From Oceanihabitans sp. 2_MG-2023 (lineage in GTDB: Bacteria > Bacteroidota > Bacteroidia > Flavobacteriales > Flavobacteriaceae), in contig NZ_JAUOQT010000003.1 of the NCBI RefSeq assembly GCF_030547245.1, positions 186,001 to 250,000 on the forward strand: a DNA stretch of 64,000 bases, written 5' to 3'. A program made the translations under genes and the position numbers. Within the stretch, counting starts at the first letter, position 1; every line of letters starts with the position of its first letter. The notes below the pieces were generated by a model. The model had not been told where the DNA came from. It did no database searches and worked only from the letters and a program-made list of their open reading frames with translations. Below, in pieces: positions 34,637-41,727 of the stretch.

Positions 34637-35704
34637 ATGACACCAATTACCACTCAGGATTACAATATCTATTTTAATGAAAACGCTTACAGCTCTTTAA
34701 ATGAACATTTAAAAGCTTCAAATTATTCAAAGATTTTCTTTTTAGTAGACGAAAACACGAACGCAGATTGTATTCCTTTTGTTTTAGCAAATATAGAGGC
34801 AGAAATCACATATGACATTTTAGAAATAGAATCTGGTGAAGAAAACAAAAACCTAGACATATGTTTAGGCCTTTGGGAAGCATTATCTGAGTATGGTGCA
34901 GACCGAAAAAGCTTAATGATTAATGTTGGTGGTGGTGTGATTACTGATTTAGGCGGCTTTGTTGCTTCTACCTTTAAAAGAGGTATTAGTTTTATTAACA
35001 TACCAACCTCGTTACTTGCAATGGTTGATGCTTCCATTGGCGGAAAAACTGGAATTGATTTAGGATCTTTAAAAAACCAAATAGGCGTTATTAACACTGC
35101 CGAAATGGTATTAATAGATTCTGCTTTTTTAGCAACATTACCAGAAAACCAAATGCGCTCCGGTTTAGCCGAAATGCTTAAGCACGGCTTAATATCTAGT
35201 GAAAAATACTGGAACGAATTTTTAAATTTATCGGAACAAACAACCAAAGATTTAGACAGACTGATTTACGAGTCTATAATTATTAAAAAAGATATTGTTG
35301 AACAAGATCCTCATGAGGAAAATGTGAGAAAAACTTTAAATTACGGACATACTTTAGGGCATGCAATAGAATCATACTTTTTAAGTAATGCAGACAAAAC
35401 AGCACTACTACATGGCGAAGCGATTGCTGTTGGAATGATATTAGCTAGCTATATTTCTACAAAACTCAAAGGACTAAGCGATACAACTAACCAAGAGATA
35501 AAAACCGTAATCACAAACGTTTTTGGCAAAGTGATTTTTAAAGAACAAGACTATACTCCTATTATCGAACTACTTATTTACGATAAAAAGAACGAACACG
35601 GAAATATAAATTTTGTACTTCTAGAAGAAATTGGTAAACCTAAAATTAATTGTAAAGTTTCTAACGAGCTAATACTAGAAGCATTTAATTTTTACGCTTC
35701 TTAA
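34637..35704 (+). CDS. aroB: 3-dehydroquinate synthase
   Basis: AroB converts DAHP to 3-dehydroquinate in the shikimate pathway, using NAD and a divalent metal. The 355-residue length is normal. The NAD-binding glycine motif appears as NVGGGVITDLGGFVASTFKR (about 96-115), then NIPTSLLAMVDASIGGKTG, the AEMLKHGLI segment, and the metal-binding histidines in NYGHTLGHAIE and HGEAIAVGM. It is transcribed divergently from proline dehydrogenase and is followed after 81 bases by a small conserved gene. No other aromatic pathway gene is seen. Confidence 0.96.
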   Translation: MTPITTQDYNIYFNENAYSSLNEHLKASNYSKIFFLVDENTNADCIPFVLANIEAEITYDILEIESGEENKNLDICLGLWEALSEYGADRKSLMINVGGGVITDLGGFVASTFKRGISFINIPTSLLAMVDASIGGKTGIDLGSLKNQIGVINTAEMVLIDSAFLATLPENQMRSGLAEMLKHGLISSEKYWNEFLNLSEQTTKDLDRLIYESIIIKKDIVEQDPHEENVRKTLNYGHTLGHAIESYFLSNADKTALLHGEAIAVGMILASYISTKLKGLSDTTNQEIKTVITNVFGKVIFKEQDYTPIIELLIYDKKNEHGNINFVLLEEIGKPKINCKVSNELILEAFNFYAS

Positions 35705-35785
35705 CCTTTTAAATTAAAATTTTTGTAACTTTAATTCGCTTATAAAAGAAAAAACTACGGTTTTATTAACTTAAACACTATAGTT

Positions 35786-36058
35786 ATGCGAAGATTAATT
35801 GTAGACTACAAAAAGTTAACTCCAGAACTTTTGGAGTTATTAACACAAAAATTCCCTGATGGCTACGGGGATAATGACATTATTATTTTCGACAATCACA
35901 AAAACGAAACGATTGAAGCTGTTGAGGTTAAAACGAAAGACTCCATATACCTAGTAAAAGTGAGTAGTAAACTGCATTACACTATGAATAATTTCGACAT
36001 TAACGAAGACTTACTTTTAGACGATGCTGGTCATATTGTAATAGAGGAAGAAGAATAA
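35786..36058 (+). CDS. Conserved small protein, unknown function
   Basis: The 90-residue product starts MRRLIVDYKKLTPELLELL and ends in an acidic tail (LLLDDAGHIVIEEEE). It has no signal peptide or membrane segment, so it should be cytosolic. The motif KFPDGYGDNDIIIFDNHK looks conserved and I believe similar proteins are common in Bacteroidota, but no function is known to me. The gene follows aroB and converges on the DinB gene, whose end is the next base, so there is no room for a separate terminator. Confidence 0.75.
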   Translation: MRRLIVDYKKLTPELLELLTQKFPDGYGDNDIIIFDNHKNETIEAVEVKTKDSIYLVKVSSKLHYTMNNFDINEDLLLDDAGHIVIEEEE

Positions 36059-36574
36059 TTACAAATACCGCTCTGCAATTATACCGCAATGATGCTTTTC
36101 ATGTCCAATATTAATAAAGCCAATTGCTCTAACAGACATGCTACCACCACTTGCCATTCCTTTTAATAAAAGCATTTCATTTGTAAAACTTTGAAATAAA
36201 TTTATTGTAGATTTTCTAACATTAACATACTCTTCAATAAGTGACTCTTTAGTTCTTCGATTTGCTTCACTAGAAGGTGTATATGCATTTTCATCAAAAC
36301 CGGGTAATTCTGTCGTATCCCTTCTTGAAAAACGCAATGCACGATAAGCAAAAACACGTTCGGTATCTATAATATGTTGTATCACCTCTTTTATAGTCCA
36401 TTTACCTTCCGCATAAGCATATTCCATTTTATCTTCTGGTAATGCATTAAAAAAGGCAAGGGTTTCCGTAAAACTTTCATTAAAGCCATCTAACAAACTT
36501 AAACTAGTTGCTTTACTAATATAAGTTTCATAATAAGTATTATACTCATTAACATTTAAATCTTTTACTTTCAT
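36059..36574 (-). CDS. DinB-family protein
   Basis: This 171-residue four-helix-bundle protein is of the DinB/YfiT type, whose members bind a metal through three histidines and often act in thiol or stress metabolism. The likely metal ligands are the histidine of EVIQHIIDTERVFAYRALR near residue 69 and the later pair in NIGHEKHHCGIIAERYL. The segment LPEDKMEYAYAEGKWTIKEV is typical. It lies downstream of the Lrp-type regulator on the same strand, but a terminator at 36584-36609 separates them, so it probably has its own promoter. Confidence 0.88.
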   Translation of the reverse strand: MKVKDLNVNEYNTYYETYISKATSLSLLDGFNESFTETLAFFNALPEDKMEYAYAEGKWTIKEVIQHIIDTERVFAYRALRFSRRDTTELPGFDENAYTPSSEANRRTKESLIEEYVNVRKSTINLFQSFTNEMLLLKGMASGGSMSVRAIGFINIGHEKHHCGIIAERYL

Positions 36575-36583
36575 CTTTTAAAA

Positions 36584-36609
36584 TAAAAAAAGCCCTTAAA
36601 AAGGGCTTC
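36584..36609 (-). terminator. Intrinsic terminator after the Lrp/AsnC gene
   Basis: The stem AAGCCCTT/AAGGGCTT with a 3-base loop is followed, read on the minus strand, by a T-run. It lies 21 bases after the stop of the Lrp/AsnC gene. Confidence 0.85.
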
Positions 36610-36629
36610 ATTAATATTGAATGTACATT

Positions 36630-37109
36630 CTATAATTCACTAAAAATAGAGTGCATTAATCGTTTTTTATCATTTATACTTTCTTCTAAAGAAATCATAG
36701 ATTCTGTTCTGTAAATACCATCAATATCATCTAATTTAAAAATAATATCTTTTGCATGTTCCGTATTTTTAGCTCTTATTTTACAGAAAATATTAAACTT
36801 CCCTGTTGTTATATGTGCTACGGTTACATTCGGTATTTCATTGATACGCTCTAACACAAATTTAGTTTGTGAAGTATTTTGTAAAAACACACCAACATAA
36901 GCAATAAAAGAATAGCCAAGTTTTTTATAATCTAAAGTTAATGAAGAACCTTTAATGATTCCAGCATCTTCCATTTTTTTAACTCTCACATGAACAGTTC
37001 CTGCAGAAATCAATAATTTTTTTGCTATATCTGTAAAAGGAACTCTCGTATTTTGGATCAACATATCCAAAATTTGATGATCTATTTCGTCTAACTTAAA
37101 CTTTGCCAT
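36630..37109 (-). CDS. Lrp/AsnC-family transcriptional regulator
   Basis: This 159-residue regulator has an N-terminal winged helix-turn-helix (LDEIDHQILDMLIQNTRVPF, then LLISAGTVHVRVKKMEDAGI) and a C-terminal RAM ligand-binding domain (SFIAYVGVFLQ, AHITTGKFNIFCKIRAKN, ESMISLEESI). Members control amino-acid metabolism genes in response to amino acids. Size and motif order are normal. The gene is separated from the M14 carboxypeptidase gene by 64 bases on the same strand. Its targets cannot be told from the window. Confidence 0.93.
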   Translation of the reverse strand: MAKFKLDEIDHQILDMLIQNTRVPFTDIAKKLLISAGTVHVRVKKMEDAGIIKGSSLTLDYKKLGYSFIAYVGVFLQNTSQTKFVLERINEIPNVTVAHITTGKFNIFCKIRAKNTEHAKDIIFKLDDIDGIYRTESMISLEESINDKKRLMHSIFSEL

Positions 37110-37173
37110 TTTATTGTATTATTAAATTAAATTCAAAAATAATACATTTTTATTGATTTTTATGCACTAAATA

Positions 37174-38331
37174 TTAAGATTCTGCTAATTTTAGTGAAAT
37201 AGACTCGCCATTAAGCATCACTAAATCGTTTTCGTAACCCTCAAATATAGGCTCCTTTTTCATTGTCTTTAACACACCACCTCTAGCATCGTATTCTTTA
37301 TGAGAAAAATACACATTTAATTTAGTAAATTTTTCAATTCTCGGTAAAAATGCTACTCGATTATTAATTAATTTCTCTTGATACTGTATTACTACATCTA
37401 GCAATTCACCTTCATCTTCGATCCTAGCATTTCTAATTATAATATCATAAAAGCACTTTTGGTTTTCTGGAATAGCCAAATAACCTACATAAGAATCTCC
37501 TAAAACAGCCGTATTAGCAATATAACTCAAAGAAACCAATAAGGATTGAAAAATATATTCCCTAACTATTTCTCGCTTATAATCTCTCTGATAATGACCA
37601 GCTTCAAAGAGAATAGTAGGAACATTATACGTTTGAAATGTATCCCCTACACAGTTAATATTAAAAGCATCATCATAAATACCTACTCGATTTGGAATTT
37701 GAAGCTGTAAATTATCGTTCATAACAGCAATAACCTCCATCGCTCTCTTTCTATTACTCGTAATAGTACAATTTTCGTCTTGCGCTGGAGCTAAAAAAGA
37801 TACCGTTGCACTATTATTAGTATTTCCCGCTGAAAAAATAGTACGCTGTCCATGCAAATTATAGCAAAAATCTGGTTTAAAAACATCAAAACAGTTTTTA
37901 AGAACCATACTTTCTGGTTGTGTTAAGTTTTGTGCATCTCTATTTAAATCTACTTGATTGGCATTTATACGTGTATACGCTTTTGCTCCATCTGGACTTA
38001 AAATAGGAATAATTTGTATTGTACATGCATTTAAAATAGTATTAGAAACTTCGTTTTTATCTATTAAGAGGTTTAATAAATCGAAAATTGCTTTGGTTGT
38101 GGTACTTTCATTTCCGTGCATTTGAGACCACATTAATATTTTTTTTGGTCCAGAACCAATAGTTATAGTATAAATATTTTCCTGAAGAACAGATTTTCCA
38201 ACCACTAAAACTTCACATTTTAAAGCTAGTTTTTCAAGCAAAGGGGTAATGTTTTCGGAGTGAATATATCTATTAAAAAGAGATACTTCTTTGTGTTTTT
38301 TAAATAACAATTTTAGGGTTTCTAATCGCAT
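37174..38331 (-). CDS. M14-family zinc carboxypeptidase-like protein (cytosolic)
   Basis: The 385-residue protein has the zinc-binding and catalytic elements of M14 peptidases: MHGNEST with H72 and E75, DLNRDAQ near residue 146 (substrate-carboxylate arginine), the third zinc histidine in NLHGQRTIFSAG, and the general-base glutamate in ILFEAGHYQRD. It has no signal peptide or membrane segment and is likely cytosolic, unusual for digestive carboxypeptidases but known for M14 subfamilies acting on peptidoglycan peptides or modified amino acids. It diverges from an HTH regulator gene over 304 bases holding repeated TTAC..GTAA sites. Confidence 0.88.
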   Translation of the reverse strand: MRLETLKLLFKKHKEVSLFNRYIHSENITPLLEKLALKCEVLVVGKSVLQENIYTITIGSGPKKILMWSQMHGNESTTTKAIFDLLNLLIDKNEVSNTILNACTIQIIPILSPDGAKAYTRINANQVDLNRDAQNLTQPESMVLKNCFDVFKPDFCYNLHGQRTIFSAGNTNNSATVSFLAPAQDENCTITSNRKRAMEVIAVMNDNLQLQIPNRVGIYDDAFNINCVGDTFQTYNVPTILFEAGHYQRDYKREIVREYIFQSLLVSLSYIANTAVLGDSYVGYLAIPENQKCFYDIIIRNARIEDEGELLDVVIQYQEKLINNRVAFLPRIEKFTKLNVYFSHKEYDARGGVLKTMKKEPIFEGYENDLVMLNGESISLKLAES

Positions 38332-38347
38332 AAACTTTTTGTATTGA

Positions 38348-38385
38348 TTACAAAGGTAAACAATTGATAATTTACAAATGTAAAC
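38348..38385. promoter_or_regulatory. Two operator-like repeats near the M14 gene
   Basis: TTACAAAGGTAAAC and TTTACAAATGTAAAC have 4- and 6-base inverted arms and are 23 bases apart. The second is the reverse complement of the GTTTACATTTGTAA site ahead of the HTH gene at 38594. They sit 17-54 bases ahead of the M14 start, where repressor binding would block transcription. Confidence 0.5.
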
Positions 38386-38593
38386 AAAGAAATACCATCC
38401 AATTGGTTACATTGTTAAACAAATATATACCATGCTACAAAGTTGAACAGAGTTTGAAGATAAAAATTTTAACAAATCGCAAAACAAAAGTTTAATTATT
38501 TATTTTTCAGTGATTTAAGATTAATTATATAAAGCTTTAAGTCAATACCTAAAAGATATAACAAGTAAATATGTTTATAGTACAATAATAATG

Positions 38594-38616
38594 TTTACAT
38601 TTGTAACGTTACAAAT
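38594..38616. promoter_or_regulatory. 18-base perfect palindrome ATTTGTAACGTTACAAAT with overlapping GTTTACATTTGTAAC
   Basis: The palindrome at 38599-38616 is perfect over 18 bases and ends 19 bases ahead of the ATG of the HTH gene. It overlaps GTTTACATTTGTAAC at 38594-38608. This is a textbook place for autorepression by the HTH protein. Confidence 0.6.
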
Positions 38617-38635
38617 ATAAAAATACTTGTTTACA

Positions 38636-39079
38636 ATGATAAACACACAAGCGTTTACAAAAAGATTACAAAAAGTGATAGATTTTTACGGGGAAAGCGC
38701 CTCTTCTTTTGCAGAAAAAGTTGGTGTACAACGCTCCACTATTTCGCATATTCTTTCAGGTAGAAATAAGCCAAGTTTAGATTTTGTAATGAAGGTTCTT
38801 TCCTCCTTTCCTGAAGTAGAATTATATTGGTTAATGAATGGAAAAGGAGTTTTTCCAAATGAAAATAAAAACGAAGCGAAAATTCAAGAAATTGAAAAAG
38901 TAGAAAAAAAACCAACTGCTTCTAATAATGAAAATATAGAAATTTCAAATTCGTCTCCTCCATCTTCTTCTTCGAATTCGAATTTAAATTTACCTCTACA
39001 TTCTTCCGAAGGAAAAAAAATTGAACGCATTGTTATTTTTTACACCGATGGTAGTTTTCAAAATTTTAACAATTCGTAA
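38636..39079 (+). CDS. XRE-family helix-turn-helix regulator
   Basis: The 147-residue product has an XRE helix-turn-helix in residues 4-57 (ASSFAEKVGVQRSTISHIL, then SGRNKPSLDFVMKVLSSF) followed by the motif VELYWLMNGKGVFP, also seen in the regulator at 1580. A linker rich in serine, proline and asparagine leads to a conserved C-terminal segment, IERIVIFYTDGSFQNF. I start at ATG 38636 because the longer frame begins with TTG at 38627. Repeated TTAC..GTAA sites and an 18-base palindrome directly upstream suggest autoregulation and control of the divergent M14 gene. The signal sensed is unknown. Confidence 0.85.
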   Translation: MINTQAFTKRLQKVIDFYGESASSFAEKVGVQRSTISHILSGRNKPSLDFVMKVLSSFPEVELYWLMNGKGVFPNENKNEAKIQEIEKVEKKPTASNNENIEISNSSPPSSSSNSNLNLPLHSSEGKKIERIVIFYTDGSFQNFNNS

Positions 39080-39184
39080 AAGCGTCCACAAAAAAATTAA
39101 ATACACGATTCTCAGGAAAAACAAAAAAATGAAGATTTAAACTTCTTTTTACAAAAAGTAACTTATCAAAATATAAAAGATTAG

Positions 39185-39192
39185 TAATTTTG
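39185..39192 (+). promoter_or_regulatory. Bacteroidota-type -7 box TAATTTTG
   Basis: TAATTTTG fits the flavobacterial -7 consensus TAnnTTTG and lies 16 bases ahead of the ATG at 39208. A TTG at 39190 would be inside the box, which argues for the later start. No clear -33 TTG is seen. Confidence 0.45.
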
Positions 39193-39207
39193 TATAAAAC
39201 CTTTTTG

Positions 39208-39576
39208 ATGAGATATTTTCTGTTTGCCTTCATTATTTTAACTTTTTCTAATTGTTACCAAGTAGAAAGAAATTGTACAGATTTTAAAACTGGTGTTTTT
39301 TATAGCGAAGTAACTATTGATAACAAAGTGTACACTTCTAATTTTACAAGAACAAAAGATTTACAAGTTGAGGTTTATGATGGGAAAACAGATTCTACTC
39401 AAGTTCGTTGGATTAACGATTGTGAAATGATTTTTAAAACCATTAATCCAAAAAATATGGCTGCACATAAAGATGTGCATTTAAAAATTCTTACAACAAC
39501 AAAGAATTCATATACATTTGAGTACTCTTATGTTGGCGAAAAAACAAAACAAAAAGGAGAAGCTTTTAAAAAATAA
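39208..39576 (+). CDS. Small lipoprotein, unknown function
   Basis: From ATG 39208 the product has 122 residues: a short hydrophobic signal (RYFLFAFIILTFSNC) with a probable lipobox cysteine at residue 15, then a soluble domain with ERNCTDFKTGVFYSEVTI and RWINDCEMIFKTINPKNM. Two further cysteines (in RNC and DCE) may pair. Similar small lipoproteins are widespread in Flavobacteriaceae in my memory, without known function. The -7 box at 39185 supports this start over the upstream TTG at 39190. TerC follows after 63 bases. Confidence 0.75.
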   Translation: MRYFLFAFIILTFSNCYQVERNCTDFKTGVFYSEVTIDNKVYTSNFTRTKDLQVEVYDGKTDSTQVRWINDCEMIFKTINPKNMAAHKDVHLKILTTTKNSYTFEYSYVGEKTKQKGEAFKK

Positions 39577-39639
39577 TTTTTTAAAACAATTTGATACAAT
39601 AAGGGATTACATGTTGTATTAATCAACACCGAAATAATT

Positions 39640-40425
39640 ATGTTAGAATTCTTATTTACCAGTGACGCGATTTTTGCATTACTTACCTTAACTTTTTTAG
39701 AAATTATTTTGGGTATAGATAACATTGTATTTATTTCAATCGCTGCAAACAAGTTACCAGAACACCAACGCAACAAGGCTACTAATATAGGATTATTGCT
39801 TGCCATGGTACAACGTATTATTTTATTATTCTTTGTTTCGTTTTTAGTTGGCTTAAGTAAACCCTTTTTTCATTTTGAAAGTTCTTGGTTACAAATTGCG
39901 GTTAGCTGGCAAAGTATTATACTATTTGTAGGAGGTTTATTTTTAATTTATAAAAGCACTTCTGAAATTAGAGAAAAAGTAGAAACTCCTAATCATGATG
40001 AAGACGAAGTGAAAAACAAAAAAATCACTTCCCTATCGCAAGCCATAACGCAAATTGTAATTATTGATTTTATTTTTTCTATAGATTCTATTTTAACTGC
40101 AGTTGGTATGACTAACGGTTTACATGAAAACCACTATTATACGTTAATTTTAATGATAATAGCTGTTGTTATTTCTATTGGCATTATGATTGGTTTTGCT
40201 AACCCAATACGCAAGTTCATAGATGCACATCCAAGTATGCAAATTTTAGGCTTGTCGTTTTTAATACTTATTGGTTTTATGCTAATTACTGAAGCAGCAC
40301 ACCTTTCGCACACAAATTTATTTGGAAAAACAGTTGGCGCAATACCAAAAGGATATCTTTATTTTGCAATTGCCTTTTCTTTAATGGTAGAGTTTATTAA
40401 TTATAAGATTACCAGGAAGAAGTAA
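39640..40425 (+). CDS. TerC-family integral membrane protein
   Basis: The 261-residue protein has about seven membrane segments. The TerC signature acidic motifs are ILGIDNIVFISIAANKL near residue 24 and DFIFSIDSILTAVGM near residue 146, forming the internal repeat with conserved aspartates. Members are associated with tellurite resistance and, in better-studied cases, manganese export or metal loading of exported proteins (Alx/YceF-type). A cytosolic charged loop (VETPNHDEDEVKNKK) lies between the halves. No tellurite-resistance neighbours are present, so a general metal-transport role is more likely. Confidence 0.92.
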   Translation: MLEFLFTSDAIFALLTLTFLEIILGIDNIVFISIAANKLPEHQRNKATNIGLLLAMVQRIILLFFVSFLVGLSKPFFHFESSWLQIAVSWQSIILFVGGLFLIYKSTSEIREKVETPNHDEDEVKNKKITSLSQAITQIVIIDFIFSIDSILTAVGMTNGLHENHYYTLILMIIAVVISIGIMIGFANPIRKFIDAHPSMQILGLSFLILIGFMLITEAAHLSHTNLFGKTVGAIPKGYLYFAIAFSLMVEFINYKITRKK

Positions 40426-40536
40426 AACTCTTGACTTTGCTGGTGCTAAATTAATAAATGCTTTAAAAACAATATTTTTCTAATCTAATATAGTTTGCTT
40501 TTTTTATTTACTTTTAATGTTATAAAATTTTCTGCT

Positions 40537-41727
40537 ATGAAAAAATATTTCTATTTATTCTTATTATCACTACTATTTACTTGTGCTAACGATGATGAAA
40601 CGATAGTTCAAACTAGCACAACTAATTTTCCTGTTATTACAGATCAACAAGATGAATTATTAATTCCGAATACATCCTATCGTATTAATGGATCTGGTTT
40701 TAACCAAAACACTTCGTATTCCTATAGTGTGTATTTTAATACTGTGGAAGCTGAAATTATCGAAGTTACTGAAGAATACATAGAAGTACTTGTTCCTGAA
40801 GATGCTATTTCTGGTGATCTTATTTTATTTATAGATTCCGAAGAGCACCATCGCTCCAGTATATTAGTATTTACAGAACATTTTTATGTGTTAGCCTCTA
40901 TTTCAGATGGATTCTACACCATATTAGAAATCAACATTTTAGATGGTAGTGTAATTCAAGAAATAACCCCTTCTATACTTGGACCAACTTTTTATTACCT
41001 TTTTAATTTTGATTATTCCAATACAGATCAAACCTTCTTTTTTAAAACATATTGGGAAGAACATACTGGGATGGGCGGAGATATTTACTATTATCATTCC
41101 TATAATAGCCATAATAAAGTAACAGGGAGTCAATTTAGAGACAATAACCCCGAATATCCTAATGCTCAATATTTTACAGCTTCTAATGGTGATTTTTACG
41201 TACATAGAACTGGATCTGGAGTGGATAATCAAATCTATCATAGCAACGTTTCAGATGGAAGTACAGCAGAAGTAATTCCTAATCCAAATAATTTTTCAGA
41301 ACTTGTTATGATTTACAATCCGGATGCTAACGAAATGTTAGGACATGGCACAAGTAGTGGGCAATTTACTAGGTTTTCAAGGTTTAATATAGATACTGGA
41401 GAAGTCTTTAATACATATTCTGATGTATTAAGACCTAAAGATTTTGATTATCATAACGGGAGATTATTCATCTTAAATCCATCTACACTTTATGAAACTA
41501 GCCCTTTCGATTACAATGCTATCTATTCTAGTGTAGATATGGAAACAAATTACGACAATAGCGTGAGAATGCTTTTTAGTGATTCTACAAATGAAATTTT
41601 TATTATAAATTTTGATGATTCCACTTTTCATATAAAAAGAATTAACATGAGCACCATGCAAATAGTATCTGAATACGAAGTCCCAACGACGTATTATTAT
41701 GCTTATTTTACCTTTGGAACTAATTAA
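40537..41727 (+). CDS. Outer-surface lipoprotein with IPT/TIG-like domain
   Basis: From ATG 40537 the product has 396 residues. It begins with a lipoprotein signal (KKYFYLFLLSLLFTCANDD, lipobox LLFTC) and then a domain of about 85 residues with RINGSGFN and VEAEIIEVTEEYIEVLVP, the pattern of an IPT/TIG immunoglobulin-like fold. The rest, with repeated short strands such as YDYHNGRLFILNPST-like segments, may be a beta-propeller; no enzyme motif is seen. The longer frame from 40495 starts with non-signal residues and TTG-like context, so I reject it. The stop overlaps the convergent topoisomerase gene by 4 bases. Confidence 0.75.
   Translation: MKKYFYLFLLSLLFTCANDDETIVQTSTTNFPVITDQQDELLIPNTSYRINGSGFNQNTSYSYSVYFNTVEAEIIEVTEEYIEVLVPEDAISGDLILFIDSEEHHRSSILVFTEHFYVLASISDGFYTILEINILDGSVIQEITPSILGPTFYYLFNFDYSNTDQTFFFKTYWEEHTGMGGDIYYYHSYNSHNKVTGSQFRDNNPEYPNAQYFTASNGDFYVHRTGSGVDNQIYHSNVSDGSTAEVIPNPNNFSELVMIYNPDANEMLGHGTSSGQFTRFSRFNIDTGEVFNTYSDVLRPKDFDYHNGRLFILNPSTLYETSPFDYNAIYSSVDMETNYDNSVRMLFSDSTNEIFIINFDDSTFHIKRINMSTMQIVSEYEVPTTYYYAYFTFGTN

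Larger units (their letters stand above)
38332..38635. other. Divergent regulatory region with repeated operator-like sites
   Basis: No gene is visible in this 304-base gap. It carries TTACAAAGGTAAAC at 38348-38361, TTTACAAATGTAAAC at 38371-38385, a looser GGTTACATTGTTAAAC at 38405-38420 and, near the HTH gene, GTTTACATTTGTAAC overlapping an 18-base palindrome (38594-38616). Sites close to both start codons suggest control of both genes. Confidence 0.6.

Noticed and set aside
34723-35247. 174-codon minus-strand frame inside aroB
   Set aside because: It is antisense to conserved aroB motifs and its product is rich in serine, proline and lysine without family features.
38627-38635. TTG at 38627 as the start of the second HTH gene
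   Set aside because: An ATG three codons later gives the normal family N-terminus.
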